Shown: positions 16,239 through 25,956, numbered from the stretch's first letter. The stretch: DNA of 64,000 bases from JANMDR01 sp031376425 (GCA_031376425.1 JANMDR010000211.1:13614-77613), one strand, 5' to 3'. Translations and numbers: made by a program. The notes: generated by a model from the letters alone, not told the origin.

Positions 16239-18416
16239 ATGGCTCTAAAAACTCTTATTCAAGCCCATCTACCTAAAAAGCTGCAACGCGTGGCGATTTC
16301 AGGGAACACCACGCGTGCCAGTGCGAATGCGCTAGCGGCAGTTTGCGGCTTGGCCGTTTTGAGCGGCTGCACGCAGACAGTTGGCATTATTCCGGAGCCC
16401 TTAGTAACGCCATCGCGCCCATCTCCCACCGCTAATAAAGCGGATGGCGCTGCCGCGGACGCTTTAGCCGCAGCAGCGCGAGCTGGCTTGCAGGTTTTGC
16501 CAACCCCGGCGTTACCTAATGAATTTGTACCCAAAAATTTGCAAGCAGTCGCACCGACGCCGATAGCTGTTAATGAAGCAGTTGATGTCACGTTTAATTT
16601 TGAAAACTTGCCGCTGCCGGCATTTATTCAAACGGTATACGCCAATATGCTTAAGCGTAATATCAATATTGATCCGGTCGTGATGGCTAGCAAAGAGCTG
16701 GTGACATTACGCAGTGGCAAACCGATGACGGCAACGAACGCGGAAAATTCCGTACGCTTGCTGCTAAAAAGCTATGGTATTGCGGTGCTTGATTTTGGTG
16801 GATTAACACGTATCGTCAAAGAAACATCAGCCACTGGGGTATTGCCCGAAATTAGACGTGGTCGTTCTTTGCCTGATACGCCAATGCCATTGCGTCCCGT
16901 GTTCCAAATAGTGGAACTGCAAGTTGTTAATCCACGAGAAATTACCCAGTATTTAACGGCGTTAATTCCTGATAAAGTGAAGGTGACCCAAGATGCAACG
17001 CGGCCTACGCTTTTATTAGCTGGTGTTAGCGATGATGTGGCTGCTGCACTAGAAATTATCCAAATGCTGGATCAGCCGCAAATGAAAGGCCGCAGCTCAG
17101 TGCGAATTTCTCCGCAAATATGGTCGGCTGAAGAACTTGCAAAAAAACTTACCGAAATTTTGATCGCTGAAGGTTATGCAGTTGGTCCGGCAAATGCCAA
17201 TTCGGTGCAATATCCTATTACCTTACTGCCTATTTCTGGTGTTAATACCATTGTGGTATTTGCCCAATCAAAAGACGTTACTAACCATATTGTTGAGTGG
17301 GCCAAAACACTAGATAAGCCTGCCGAAAAGTCAGTTGGGCGCAAGTATTTTAGTTATCAGGTAAAAAATACCGATGCCAGCCGCTTGGCTGAAACACTGT
17401 CGCAGTTGCTTAGTGGTTCACGCTTGCCTGCGGCATCTGGTGCTGCAGCGCCTACTGCTGCAACTGCGACAACTTCTACTACACCAACACGCAGTGATGG
17501 GGTGACGGTTGATAAGTCTAGCAATACCTTGTTGTTTCAATCCACTGGTGAAGATTACGGGGACATTATTCGAATAGTGCGGGAATTAGATCAAGTGACC
17601 CGTCAAGTGATGATTGAAGTTACTGTGGCAGAAGTGAACTTGGATGATTCGCTAAAAACCGGCGTGGATTGGTTTTTTAATGCAGCCAACGACAAGGGCC
17701 AAATTAATCAAAAAACCCAATTATCAGGTAATAGCTTCGCAGGATTTGTATTTAACCAATTAGACGGTTATGGTGGTTCGCGGGCGCTTCTGAGTGCGCT
17801 CGCCACCGATAATCGGGCAACGGTAGTTTCCAGTCCGCGCATTTTTGCCCGCAATGGTGAAACGGGTAAGTTTAGGTCGGGTAAGGAAGTACCAGTGGTA
17901 ACTAGCCAGCTCACCACCAACAATACCAATGGCACGAATGCGCTGATTCAAAATCAAACGGTTCAGTATCGTAATACGGGTGTGCTTGTTTCTGTAAAGC
18001 CGGTAATTCATTCGTCAGATCAGGTTGATTTAGAGATCAACCAAGAAGTCAGCAGCGTTTCTACTAACGATAGTGGTGTGGGCAATTCGCCGGTATTTTC
18101 AACGAAAAATATTGAAACGAAAATGACGTTGCGTCATGGTGAAACCTATGTCATGGGCGGCTTGATTGCAGAAGATACCGCTAGAACCAACAGTGGCGTG
18201 CCTTTTGCCAAAGATATTCCGCTGCTTGGGCGATTATTCGGCAAAAATACCGATACCAAAGCCCGCACCGAGCTAGTAATGCTAGTCACTCCCTATATTT
18301 TGAATGACAGCAATGAAACCAGAGCAATCAGCGATGCTTTTCGCCGCCAGTTAGGACCTTGGACTAATACCGTGGGCACTGTAAATGATGCACCTGTAGC
18401 TGCACCTAAGCAGTAG
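16239..18416 (+). CDS. gspD: Type II secretion outer-membrane secretin GspD
   Basis: 725 residues. A long N-terminus ends in a lipobox-like LAVLSGC near residue 44, so it may be a lipoprotein secretin. Then come N0 (VTFNFENLPLPAFIQTVYAN), the repeated N domains and the C-terminal secretin core with VEVTVAEVNLDDSLKTGVDW-type segments, SSPRIFARNGE, GKEVPVV, and the closing ETYVMGGLIAEDT and PLLGRLFG. It forms the outer-membrane channel for folded exoproteins. A low-complexity Ala/Thr insert near residue 400 probably separates N3 from the core. Confidence 0.92.
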   Translation: MALKTLIQAHLPKKLQRVAISGNTTRASANALAAVCGLAVLSGCTQTVGIIPEPLVTPSRPSPTANKADGAAADALAAAARAGLQVLPTPALPNEFVPKNLQAVAPTPIAVNEAVDVTFNFENLPLPAFIQTVYANMLKRNINIDPVVMASKELVTLRSGKPMTATNAENSVRLLLKSYGIAVLDFGGLTRIVKETSATGVLPEIRRGRSLPDTPMPLRPVFQIVELQVVNPREITQYLTALIPDKVKVTQDATRPTLLLAGVSDDVAAALEIIQMLDQPQMKGRSSVRISPQIWSAEELAKKLTEILIAEGYAVGPANANSVQYPITLLPISGVNTIVVFAQSKDVTNHIVEWAKTLDKPAEKSVGRKYFSYQVKNTDASRLAETLSQLLSGSRLPAASGAAAPTAATATTSTTPTRSDGVTVDKSSNTLLFQSTGEDYGDIIRIVRELDQVTRQVMIEVTVAEVNLDDSLKTGVDWFFNAANDKGQINQKTQLSGNSFAGFVFNQLDGYGGSRALLSALATDNRATVVSSPRIFARNGETGKFRSGKEVPVVTSQLTTNNTNGTNALIQNQTVQYRNTGVLVSVKPVIHSSDQVDLEINQEVSSVSTNDSGVGNSPVFSTKNIETKMTLRHGETYVMGGLIAEDTARTNSGVPFAKDIPLLGRLFGKNTDTKARTELVMLVTPYILNDSNETRAISDAFRRQLGPWTNTVGTVNDAPVAAPKQ

Positions 18417-18436
18417 CGCGTATCAGTTCTTAAGGG

Positions 18437-20686
18437 CTAAGGTTTAAGCGCATCAAGCACAATGCTGGGTGTTAATACCTCCGGCAAAATTACTGGTTTA
18501 CTATTTGCCCCTTTAGGATAATAAACATAGAGCGGTACACCATTGCGACCAAAGCTTGCTAATGCCGCCGTAATTTCGGGATCACGTTTGGTCCAATCGG
18601 CTTTGATACGTACGACCTTGTTCTTTTGAAATGCAGCGTCCACTTCCGCCGTGTTCAACGCTATCTTTTTATTGACTTGGCAGCTAATACACCATGTGGC
18701 GGTAAAGTCAATAAATACAGGGCTTCCCGAGGCAATTAGGGTGTCAATTCTAGCTTTGTTGTAAGGTTCCCAATCTGCGGTTTTGGCTGTGTTTTCGGTT
18801 TTATTTTCTACCGCATTTGGCCATGCAATATAGGCACCTGCCGCCGCAAATACGGCGGCAACGATGATGGCAAGCCACGGTTTACGGGCTTGTAATTTGC
18901 CAAAGCACCAAGCCGCCACTGCTAACAACACCAAACCCATTAAGGTTGCTAGTACCGCATTATTATCTAATTGCGAACCGAGTACCCAAACTAGCCAAGC
19001 CACGGTAGCAAGCAGTGGAAAGGCCATTGCTTGCTTTAGATTTTCCATCCACACGCCTGGGCGCGGCAACGCTTTTAACCATTGCGGAAACCATGACAAC
19101 ATGACCACCGGCAATGCCATACCGATTGCCACAGCAGTGAGCACCATAAACACGACATAAGCCGGTGCGCCAATGGTGAATCCTAAGGCAGCGCCCATAA
19201 AGGGTGCAGTGCAGGGCGTGGCGACGATTGTAGCCAGCACGCCTGAAACGAATGCGGCTGTTAGGATTTTGCGTTTTTTACCCGATGAGGCATCAACATT
19301 TACTGAGCCCGCCGCCGATTGCAGACCTAAGCCAATTTCAAAAACACCGGCTAAGTTAAGCGCCAGCAAAACAAATAAGGCTGCTAAAAATAATACAAAT
19401 AGCGGCGACTGTAATTGAAACCCCCAGCCCAGCGCCGAGCCGGTCGCACTCACCGCCACTAAAATGCCAGCGAGTATCCAAAACGATACTAAAACACCTG
19501 CTAAGAATGACCAGCCCTGTGCCCGTAACAAGCTAGTAGATGCTTGCGCATGCTGCAAGAAGCCCATTACTTTGATGCCCAGCACTGGGAAAACGCAAGG
19601 CATTAAATTTAAAATTAATCCGCCCAAGAAGGCTGAGAATAGAGCAGATAGCAGGGTGAGGGTAGTGGTGCCAGTTGAGCTTTGAGGCGCGGTCGCTGCA
19701 AGGGGTGTCGTAGTTGTATTGGGTGCAGGTTGCGCTGTTGCTGCTGCTGCCCCCGTGCGTGTGAGTGGTGCATCGATCACCATTGTGGCTGCAGCCGATT
19801 TATCGCCAAACGCTGCATTGGCTACCACCACACCAGTAATAGCGGCGGCATCAGTGTTAACGGGAGTGGCGAGCGGAATTTCAAGCGTGAACACACCGTT
19901 TGCGGCGCTCAATTTTTGTGGCGCTGCGTTTAAAATTAACTCCTCTAAATCAGGATAAAAGCTAATTTCAGTCGGCAATATTGCTGGTGGTGTGACGGGC
20001 GCAAATTGCAGACGCAGTGTTTTATCAGTGATATTCGCGGTGGTTTTCCAATTGGGGTTTGGCGCTGGAATTGCGGCGAATGCAGCGTTAAATAACGCAA
20101 TATTTGCGGTTTCCTTGGCGCTTTTTGGCGCGGATGATGTAGGTGTGCCAGCTATAGCTGCAATAGGCAAAGTGATAGCAAGTTCCGCGTCTTCTGGTAT
20201 GCATACATCGTGGCACACCAGCCAAGTGGCAGCGGCTTTTAGGGTGATGTTTCCGGTTGCTGGCAAGGTGTTTGGGGTGGTAATGCGTACGATGTGCATT
20301 ACTGAATTTTCATAGCCAAAATTGGTGAGCGGGCCAAGGGGCAACTTTTTAGGTGCAGCCCATTCAATTGACCCCGCTTTGAAGCCCTCCGGCAGGGTCC
20401 ACTTAATTTTAGTGGGCAGGCCAGAATCGCCCGGATTTTTCCAATAGGTATGCCAATGCGCAATGATGTCAAAGCGTAATGCAACGGTAATCGGCTTACC
20501 GGCAATTACGGCGTTTTCTAACGCAAGTAATTCAGCTTTAACATGCGGTGTGGCGGCTTTGCTGGATACTGGGATGCTTGCGGGAGCCGCTTGTGGCTGC
20601 GCAAAAGTAGGGGCAGATGCACCGCCCAGTGAACAAAACAATATAAAAGCCGCAGTTAGCCGACGAAATATAGCGTGATTCAACAT
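18437..20686 (-). CDS. Protein-disulfide reductase DsbD-like (ScsB type)
   Basis: About 749 residues. A signal peptide (LTAAFILFCSLGGASAPTFA) is followed by an N-terminal periplasmic domain with paired cysteines (VCHDVCIPED), a membrane domain with eight or so helices including LILNLMPCVFPVLGIK and ATPCTAPFMG, each with a conserved Cys, and a C-terminal thioredoxin domain with CISC around residue 665. It moves electrons from cytoplasmic thioredoxin to periplasmic partners. The start is uncertain: I use the ATG at 20686 because it gives a clean signal peptide; a TTG at 20740 has a better AGGAAG site. It lies between T2SS gene groups. Confidence 0.88.
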   Translation of the reverse strand: MLNHAIFRRLTAAFILFCSLGGASAPTFAQPQAAPASIPVSSKAATPHVKAELLALENAVIAGKPITVALRFDIIAHWHTYWKNPGDSGLPTKIKWTLPEGFKAGSIEWAAPKKLPLGPLTNFGYENSVMHIVRITTPNTLPATGNITLKAAATWLVCHDVCIPEDAELAITLPIAAIAGTPTSSAPKSAKETANIALFNAAFAAIPAPNPNWKTTANITDKTLRLQFAPVTPPAILPTEISFYPDLEELILNAAPQKLSAANGVFTLEIPLATPVNTDAAAITGVVVANAAFGDKSAAATMVIDAPLTRTGAAAATAQPAPNTTTTPLAATAPQSSTGTTTLTLLSALFSAFLGGLILNLMPCVFPVLGIKVMGFLQHAQASTSLLRAQGWSFLAGVLVSFWILAGILVAVSATGSALGWGFQLQSPLFVLFLAALFVLLALNLAGVFEIGLGLQSAAGSVNVDASSGKKRKILTAAFVSGVLATIVATPCTAPFMGAALGFTIGAPAYVVFMVLTAVAIGMALPVVMLSWFPQWLKALPRPGVWMENLKQAMAFPLLATVAWLVWVLGSQLDNNAVLATLMGLVLLAVAAWCFGKLQARKPWLAIIVAAVFAAAGAYIAWPNAVENKTENTAKTADWEPYNKARIDTLIASGSPVFIDFTATWCISCQVNKKIALNTAEVDAAFQKNKVVRIKADWTKRDPEITAALASFGRNGVPLYVYYPKGANSKPVILPEVLTPSIVLDALKP

Positions 20687-20893
20687 GAAGAGACAATCAG
20701 AATTTGGCAAACACAGAGTGTAAGGCAAGATTGTGCCCAAAATACTTCCTGCTAAATAAATCCATTTAGGGGAACGACCAAAACCCTACTTTTTGACGCT
20801 TTTGGCACAAACCAATGGCAGGCTTCTGGGAGGCGAACGCAAGCAGTGACTGGCCTTGCAGAGCAGCAAATTTGATTATAAAGGAAGTAAAAA

Positions 20894-20969
20894 TGGTGCC
20901 GACACCCGGACTCGAACTGGGGACCTACCGCTTACAAGGCGGGTGCTCTACCAACTGAGCTATGCCGGC
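20894..20969 (-). tRNA. tRNA-Thr(UGU)
   Basis: 76 nt including an encoded CCA. The acceptor arms GCCGGCA and TGTCGGC pair over 7 bp with one G-U; the D-arm is GCTC-AGTTGGTA-GAGC. The anticodon loop CTTGTAA gives anticodon TGT, that is UGU for threonine. The T-loop is TTCGAGT. It is followed on its own strand by a T-rich tract. Confidence 0.96.
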
Positions 20970-21023
20970 AATAAAACTAGAGAAAGTGAACGCGAGCGCG
21001 TCACCAAATCATCACAGCTACGC

Positions 21024-21052
21024 AGTATAGCGCAGCAAGGCTATTTTTGGAA
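21024..21052 (-). promoter_or_regulatory. Probable sigma-70 promoter of tRNA-Thr
   Basis: On the minus strand TTCCAA (21047-21052) and TATACT (21024-21029) are 17 bp apart, about 55 nt upstream of the tRNA 5' end. The -10 is close to consensus and the -35 is weak. Confidence 0.5.
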
Positions 21053-21080
21053 GTGTTTACACTAAATTTTTTACTGCTTT

Positions 21081-21518
21081 TTACTGTTTCTCTGTTATTG
21101 TAAAACGCTCAAAACCTAATTGCGAAACTTTTATCGTAAATGTGGGAACGCGCGGCAAGTCGGTCATTGTTACGTCAATATCATAAAGTGCCACAATAAA
21201 ATTACCCGTACCATCAGGTGATTCCGCACTTGGTTTAACCTTAGGCGCAATTTCCTTGGCAAGCCAGCTTATTGATAGTGACCCTAGTTTGGTTTCGCCT
21301 GATGGTCGTACCATCGGATTAATCGTTTGAATATAAGCAATGGCATTGCTTTGCGCCTGTGCCCGCGCTTGGGCTGTATCAGCACGTAATAAGCCATCAA
21401 AGCTAGCATTAATCCAGCTAAATAACGCCAAACCCGCAACTGCGAGCAGCGTTAGCGCGACGATAGCTTCCAGTAGCGAAAAACCGCTTTGCGCTTTAGC
21501 CTTAACCATTTTGATCAT
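21081..21518 (-). CDS. gspI: Type II secretion minor pseudopilin GspI-like
   Basis: 145 residues with a prepilin signal: short basic leader, QSG|FSLLEAIVALTLLAVAGLALF with Glu at +5. Later residues include LGSLSISWLAKEI and FTIKVSQLGF. The size and the FSLLEAIVALTLLA type fit GspI, a tip-complex pseudopilin with J and K. It is 22 nt downstream of the gspH-like gene on the same strand and upstream of tRNA-Thr and dsbD. It is separated from gspJ and gspK by about 8 kb, which is unusual. Confidence 0.72.
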   Translation of the reverse strand: MIKMVKAKAQSGFSLLEAIVALTLLAVAGLALFSWINASFDGLLRADTAQARAQAQSNAIAYIQTINPMVRPSGETKLGSLSISWLAKEIAPKVKPSAESPDGTGNFIVALYDIDVTMTDLPRVPTFTIKVSQLGFERFTITEKQ

Positions 21519-21540
21519 TTGTAGTCGTCATTCATTTTCG

Positions 21541-21996
21541 TTACTTATACTCTGCCTTACAAAGGGGTGCTGCTAGCGTTACCTGCCAGACCGCCCCACT
21601 TTTCGCCTTAATACTTGCCGAACCACCACTACAAAAGCCATTGGCCTGAATCGAAATCGGCGCAGTGATGGTAATTTGCCAATCTACCGGCAGGCTTGGA
21701 ACGAGAGCGCGATTGGAATTTTCAGACAAGGTAATTGGCTGGGCCTCCGAAAAAGCTCGATAACTCAGCCCACTAAGTTCAGAACTGATTAAACCTAGGG
21801 TGGCTTTTTGCTGATAGCTTTCAATCATGCGGGCAAAATTGGGCAAAGCCACACTGGCAACCATGGCAATAATGGCTAGGACGACTAACACTTCTAGGAG
21901 CGTGAACCCACGAAAGGCGGTGCGTGCAGGCGAACCAAGTCGGACGCGGGTGCGAACAATTTTAATAATTCTAATGTGTTGGGAAGGTTTATTCAC
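21541..21996 (-). CDS. gspH: Type II secretion pseudopilin GspH-like
   Basis: 151 residues. A long basic leader (about 29 residues from the GTG at 21996) precedes the prepilin cleavage site FRG|FTLLEVLVVLAIIAMVASVALP, with Glu at +5. The next part (LISSELSGLSYRAFSEAQPITL) is typical of GspH/FimT proteins. A Cys pair near the C-terminus (FCSGG and PLCKAE) may form a disulfide. It is probably co-transcribed with the gspI-like gene. The alternative is a FimT-type type IV minor pilin, since a pilus operon lies divergently next to it. Confidence 0.7.
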   Translation of the reverse strand: MNKPSQHIRIIKIVRTRVRLGSPARTAFRGFTLLEVLVVLAIIAMVASVALPNFARMIESYQQKATLGLISSELSGLSYRAFSEAQPITLSENSNRALVPSLPVDWQITITAPISIQANGFCSGGSASIKAKSGAVWQVTLAAPLCKAEYK

Positions 21997-22281
21997 AAGC
22001 TGAATTGTAACCTTGAAAAATTAGCCCTTCGCAATTGTTCAATTTTGAGAGTGCGCCAGAGTTCTTAGTGCAGAAGCGTAAAGTTCAAAATTTCACCCAA
22101 TACTTGCAGCATCGCCCAAGAAAGGTGATACTTTAGTGTCAACAGCAAGGCAAACTGAGTGGAAATTCGCACACTCGGTACTGCTAAAAACCGCTAGTCC
22201 CGATGTAATACCCGTTTATCGCGTCGCATTGAGTACCGTCGGTTCGAACCCTAATATCGCATCATTCCTCGGAGGTTTTAC

Positions 22282-22752
22282 ATGTTTCCTACTATTGCTA
22301 AACCCGCAAGTCGTCAAATTGGCTTCACACTTATTGAGTTAATGATTGTAGTTGCAATTATTGGTATTTTGGCTGCGGTGGCATTACCGCAGTATAGCGA
22401 CTACGTTCGGCGCGGTAATGTGCAAGAAGCTACCTCTGGATTGAGCGACGTACGTACCCGTTTGGAGCTGGCATATAACGATTCTCGCAGTTATTTGCGC
22501 GCTGGTGTTTGTGCTACCGATGCTAACGGTGATACAGGTGCGTCGGGCAAATTAAATACGCCTCGATTTGTATTTACTTGCGCATCTCCGGCCGGTGGTC
22601 AAACATTTGTTGCGACGGCTACTGGGCAAGGAAGCATGAGTGGTTTCGTTTACACGATTACGGAAAAAGATGTGCGCGGCACTACTTCTGTTGGTTCCAG
22701 TTGGGGAGTTGCTTCAGCTACCAATCGTTGGATAACGAAAAAAGGTGGCTAA
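22282..22752 (+). CDS. pilE: Type IV pilin, PilE-type minor pilin
   Basis: 156 residues. The prepilin signal [31 protein letters not shown] is a textbook type IVa signature with Glu at +5. Cys in GVCATDA and in FTCASP could form a disulfide loop. The C-terminal RWITKKGG resembles PilE/ComP-like minor pilins rather than a major pilin. GGAGG lies 7 nt before the ATG and settles the start. It is first in a rightward minor pilin operon, so it most likely helps prime pilus assembly. A role as major pilin is not excluded. Confidence 0.82.
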   Translation: MFPTIAKPASRQIGFTLIELMIVVAIIGILAAVALPQYSDYVRRGNVQEATSGLSDVRTRLELAYNDSRSYLRAGVCATDANGDTGASGKLNTPRFVFTCASPAGGQTFVATATGQGSMSGFVYTITEKDVRGTTSVGSSWGVASATNRWITKKGG

Positions 22753-22753
22753 G

Positions 22754-23332
22754 ATGCGGCGCGTCCACTCTAGTAGACAAAGCATTGCGCGTCTGTACTC
22801 ATCGGGCTTCTCTCTAATTGAAGTGATGATAGTAGTCGCAATCATGGCGGTTCTGATGCTATCCGTCATCCAATGGGGGCCAGAGTATGTGATGAATAAT
22901 CGGATTCGGTCAGCGACTGAATCATTTCGCGCTGGGTTAGCTATTGCTCGCAATGAAGCCGGTAAGTTGAATCGTCCCGTTAGTTTGGTATTAGATGCAG
23001 GCGCACAGGAGTGGCGGGTCGAGGCAAGCGAAACTATTGTTGGAACTGGAACGGTCACTACTGTCTACCGTAAAGGTTCGTATGCAGACACCGGAAACGT
23101 TACAGGGCCGCTTTCCTCTGGGCTTGTACTAACTTTTGATGGCTTTGGCAGATTGTCCAGTAGTGTACCCGCGAGTGGGCCTGCATATGATTTTGGCAGT
23201 GCTATTAGTACTTGCCAGGCTTCGGGTGGCAAGGCGCGATGCTTGCGTGTTGTTTTGCCCGTAGGGGGGCAGGCAACAGTTTGCGATCCTGCATTATCCT
23301 ATGCGCTTGATCCCAAAGGCTGCAAACCATGA
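22754..23332 (+). CDS. FimT/FimU-type minor pilin (GspH domain)
   Basis: 192 residues from the ATG at 22754, preceded by AAAGGTGG; a GTG at 22745 would overlap pilE. The prepilin signal SSG|FSLIEVMIVVAIMAVLMLSV is followed by the GspH/FimT hallmark RIRSATESFRAGLAIARNEAGKLNRPVSLVL. Two Cys pairs lie near the end (STCQASGGKARC and TVCDP). In pilus biogenesis FimT/FimU is part of the tip priming complex and, in some species, binds DNA during transformation. It overlaps pilV by 4 bp. Confidence 0.85.
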   Translation: MRRVHSSRQSIARLYSSGFSLIEVMIVVAIMAVLMLSVIQWGPEYVMNNRIRSATESFRAGLAIARNEAGKLNRPVSLVLDAGAQEWRVEASETIVGTGTVTTVYRKGSYADTGNVTGPLSSGLVLTFDGFGRLSSSVPASGPAYDFGSAISTCQASGGKARCLRVVLPVGGQATVCDPALSYALDPKGCKP

Positions 23333-23817
23333 ATATGAATCGTGTTGCGTCGAAGCATGCTCAAGCTGGTGCCCTATTGCTTGAGGCGCTAGTAGCCATA
23401 GTTATTTTTTCGATAGGCGTGCTCGCATTAATAGGTGTGCAAGCCGCAGCGATGCGGTCCACGTCTGATTCAAAAATTCGCTTGGATGCTGAGTTTTTTA
23501 TTGATCAATTGGTTACCGATCTGACTATTGACGCGCGGGGGGTAGATGGTAAGGTTAATTTTACTCGCCTCTCCCAACGCTACGCGTCAGCTACTGCTGG
23601 CGTCGGATATACGCGCTGGCGAGATCGCGTAATTGATGTGGCTAACGGCGGCTTGCCTGGTGCCGCAGCCGAACAACCAACAGTTGTTATTACAGATTCC
23701 AGTGTTGGTACGACGACCTTGGTGGCAGCAGATATTGCTGTTTTCTGGAGAGCGCCAAATGATTCTGCTACCGCGCCGCCACGCCGGGCTGTCGGTAGAT
23801 TTTTGATTCCAGACTGA
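23329..23817 (+). CDS. pilV: Type IV pilus modification/minor pilin PilV
   Basis: 162 residues with the prepilin-like start QAGALLLEALVAIVIFSIGVLALIGVQAAAM. This is the PilV pattern, with Ala rather than Phe at +1 and Glu retained at +5. Its place after FimT and before pilW is the conserved minor-pilin order. It probably joins PilW, PilX and PilY1 at the pilus tip. The ATG overlaps the previous stop by 4 bp (ATGA). Confidence 0.85.
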   Translation: MNMNRVASKHAQAGALLLEALVAIVIFSIGVLALIGVQAAAMRSTSDSKIRLDAEFFIDQLVTDLTIDARGVDGKVNFTRLSQRYASATAGVGYTRWRDRVIDVANGGLPGAAAEQPTVVITDSSVGTTTLVAADIAVFWRAPNDSATAPPRRAVGRFLIPD

Positions 23818-23857
23818 CTATATGATTATTTTTAAGTGTTTTAGTAAAGGAAAGAGT

Positions 23858-25264
23858 ATGCGCGCAACTAGCGGCCAAAATACTAGCTGCCAACATAAAT
23901 TGCAGCAAGGTGTGACTTTAGTTGAATTGCTTGTCGCGGTGGTAATAGGCTTGCTGGGAACTATTGTAATTTTTACTGTTTATAAAGGTGCTGATGGCTT
24001 TAAGCGCACTACTGTCGGGCTTGGTGATGCGCAATTGAATGGTGCCGTTTCGCTCTTCACGATTGAGCGTTATATCCGCACTTCAGGCTCCTCATTGGCT
24101 ACGACGAATGAAGTCACCTTTAACAGTGCCACCGGCGCAATCAGCACTGTTGTTAGGCCAAATTTGCTGCTGGGTTGTCCCTTGTTTGGATTTCCCGTGG
24201 CTTCAGTCGTAACGGGTCCCAATGGTGCGTTGACTACGCCTATCGCTCCTGTACGGATTATCGACGGTAGTTTGCTCGCAGGTGGCGCAGCGGGGGCGTC
24301 GGACGTTATCGTCATAATGAGTGGAAATGCCGATATCACTACCAATCCAACCGCAGCCGGTATTGTTCCTGGAGGTTCTGTAGCGATCCCGAATGTGGAC
24401 AATGTATATGGCTGGCGTGAACCGTCAGCCGGACGTTTAGGTGATGTAGCGCTTATGGTTCTCGCGACAAAAGATGGCACGAAAAGAGTTAGTAATATCC
24501 CCTGCGCAGCAAGGCGAATTTCAGCAATCGCGGGTAATGTGGTGCCCCCTAGTACGGTTAAGACTGGGTCAGGAACTTTTACGTTAGCGTCTGGTAATCC
24601 TAGCGCAACGTTTACGCCCGATTCCAATATTCACAATCTCGGACCCAATCCTTACTTTATATCGATAGGTGTTAATGCGCGGCAAGAATTGGTTGAAACA
24701 AACTTTACGCGAATGTTGACCGGCGAAAGTGCCACGCCAGATGTACGGGTAATTGCGGACGGTATTATTAGCATGCAAGCGCAGTATGGGATTGATAATT
24801 TTACGCCATTACCACCAGTCCTAGCCACTACTATTAGCGATGATAATGTGGATCAATGGGTGGAGCCGACTGGTATTTGGGCTAATCCGACAGATGTTGA
24901 TGATAAGCGAACCCCAATATTGAGTGGGCCAGTCCCGGCTGCGGCCATTACGCGAATTAAAGCTATTCGTATTGCGGTATTGGCGCGCTCGGCTCACTTT
25001 GAACCACCTAACCGTAATCTTGCTACACCAATTTGTGAAGCAACGCCAACGCGTGCCACGTGGCCGCTGCTTCCTGCGGTCGCCGCAGTAAACACGGGAA
25101 CTGAGATCACTTCCGCGCCCGCAAAGCCTGCAAGTGCGGATAGCTTGCCGTTTGTGATCGCTAGTTCACCAAGTAACTCCGCGGATGCAAATTGGCGCTG
25201 TTTTAGATATCGCGTTTTTGAAACTACAATTCCTGTTATCAATATGATTAGGAGCTCGCTATGA
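23858..25264 (+). CDS. pilW: Type IV minor pilin PilW
   Basis: 468 residues from the ATG at 23858, which follows AAGGAAAG; an in-frame ATG at 23822 has no ribosome binding site. The prepilin signal is QQG|VTLVELLVAVVIGLLGTIVIFTVYKG, with Glu at +5. The large C-terminal part is beta-rich and contains the TRIKAIRIAVLARSAHFEPP segment found in PilW proteins. It overlaps pilX by 4 bp. It acts as a minor pilin at the tip together with PilX and PilY1. Length is above the usual 270-400 range. Confidence 0.85.
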   Translation: MRATSGQNTSCQHKLQQGVTLVELLVAVVIGLLGTIVIFTVYKGADGFKRTTVGLGDAQLNGAVSLFTIERYIRTSGSSLATTNEVTFNSATGAISTVVRPNLLLGCPLFGFPVASVVTGPNGALTTPIAPVRIIDGSLLAGGAAGASDVIVIMSGNADITTNPTAAGIVPGGSVAIPNVDNVYGWREPSAGRLGDVALMVLATKDGTKRVSNIPCAARRISAIAGNVVPPSTVKTGSGTFTLASGNPSATFTPDSNIHNLGPNPYFISIGVNARQELVETNFTRMLTGESATPDVRVIADGIISMQAQYGIDNFTPLPPVLATTISDDNVDQWVEPTGIWANPTDVDDKRTPILSGPVPAAAITRIKAIRIAVLARSAHFEPPNRNLATPICEATPTRATWPLLPAVAAVNTGTEITSAPAKPASADSLPFVIASSPSNSADANWRCFRYRVFETTIPVINMIRSSL

Positions 25265-25914
25265 GCCATGTTGCTAGAATTAAGTATACCGCGCTAGGTC
25301 GGCAGCAACATGGCATCATTTTAATTGTTGCGTTAATTGTGTTAGTCGCTTTATCGCTCGCCAGCGTTGGTTTATTGCGTTCGGTAGATGGTGCAAATGC
25401 CGTTGGCGGTAATTTGGGCAGCAAGAAAGATATTTATCGAGTTGCCTCTGTGGGGTTTCAGGCTGCTGTTAATGATTTGGGAACGATCCGCGTGGCGGGT
25501 CAGCTACCCGCTACAGATAATTCATCAGTGGGTTTTGCCTCCACGGCAAGCCTTCTATATGACAGCCGTGGCGTCCCGCAAATTTTGGTAGATGCACCGA
25601 TTCCAAGTGCACCTGGGGTTGCTACAAATTGGGGCGGCGGAGAGTTTGCATTGCCGGTTGTAGTAGATGGCGGCACTGGTGTTACGACATCCGGTGGTTA
25701 TGTGTTCAGATGGGTTGCTGATCGGCTTTGCCCCAACGCCCTTGCTACCGATCCCAACGTAAATTCATGCCGAATGGCGTCTGGTAGCGGTAGCAATACG
25801 ACGGATGGTTTAGGGCGCAAACTACCCGGCGCAGGGCAAGTATATATTCGAATAACCTTGCGGGTAGACGGCGCTAAAAATGCAACCTCGTATTTTCAGG
25901 CTATGGTTCTGTAG
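25261..25914 (+). CDS. pilX: Type IV minor pilin PilX
   Basis: 217 residues. The hydrophobic N-terminus QHGIILIVALIVLVALSLASVGLLRSVDGAN is the PilX pattern: no Glu at +5, ending in a conserved LRSVD-type helix. It overlaps pilW by 4 bp and precedes pilY1 by 42 nt. By family it is a tip-complex minor pilin connecting PilW to PilY1. A Cys pair (DRLCPN and VNSCRMA) may be a disulfide. Confidence 0.85.
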   Translation: MSHVARIKYTALGRQQHGIILIVALIVLVALSLASVGLLRSVDGANAVGGNLGSKKDIYRVASVGFQAAVNDLGTIRVAGQLPATDNSSVGFASTASLLYDSRGVPQILVDAPIPSAPGVATNWGGGEFALPVVVDGGTGVTTSGGYVFRWVADRLCPNALATDPNVNSCRMASGSGSNTTDGLGRKLPGAGQVYIRITLRVDGAKNATSYFQAMVL

Positions 25915-25956
25915 TAATAAATTATTTTTGAATTTAACGTACTTGTAGAGGCTTAT

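Noticed and set aside
22241..22250. GGTTCGAACC, which looks like a tRNA T-arm, in the gap before pilE
   Set aside because: The surrounding bases cannot form a T-stem beyond 2-3 pairs and there is no acceptor or anticodon arm; it is just a 10-bp palindrome.
22100..22281. Sigma-54 promoter for pilE
   Set aside because: I looked for a TGGCAC-N5-TTGC type -24/-12 element and found none with both conserved GG and GC.
22136..22342. 68-residue frame overlapping the start of pilE
   Set aside because: It runs through the pilE leader in another frame and resembles no protein; pilE has a strong binding site and prepilin signal.
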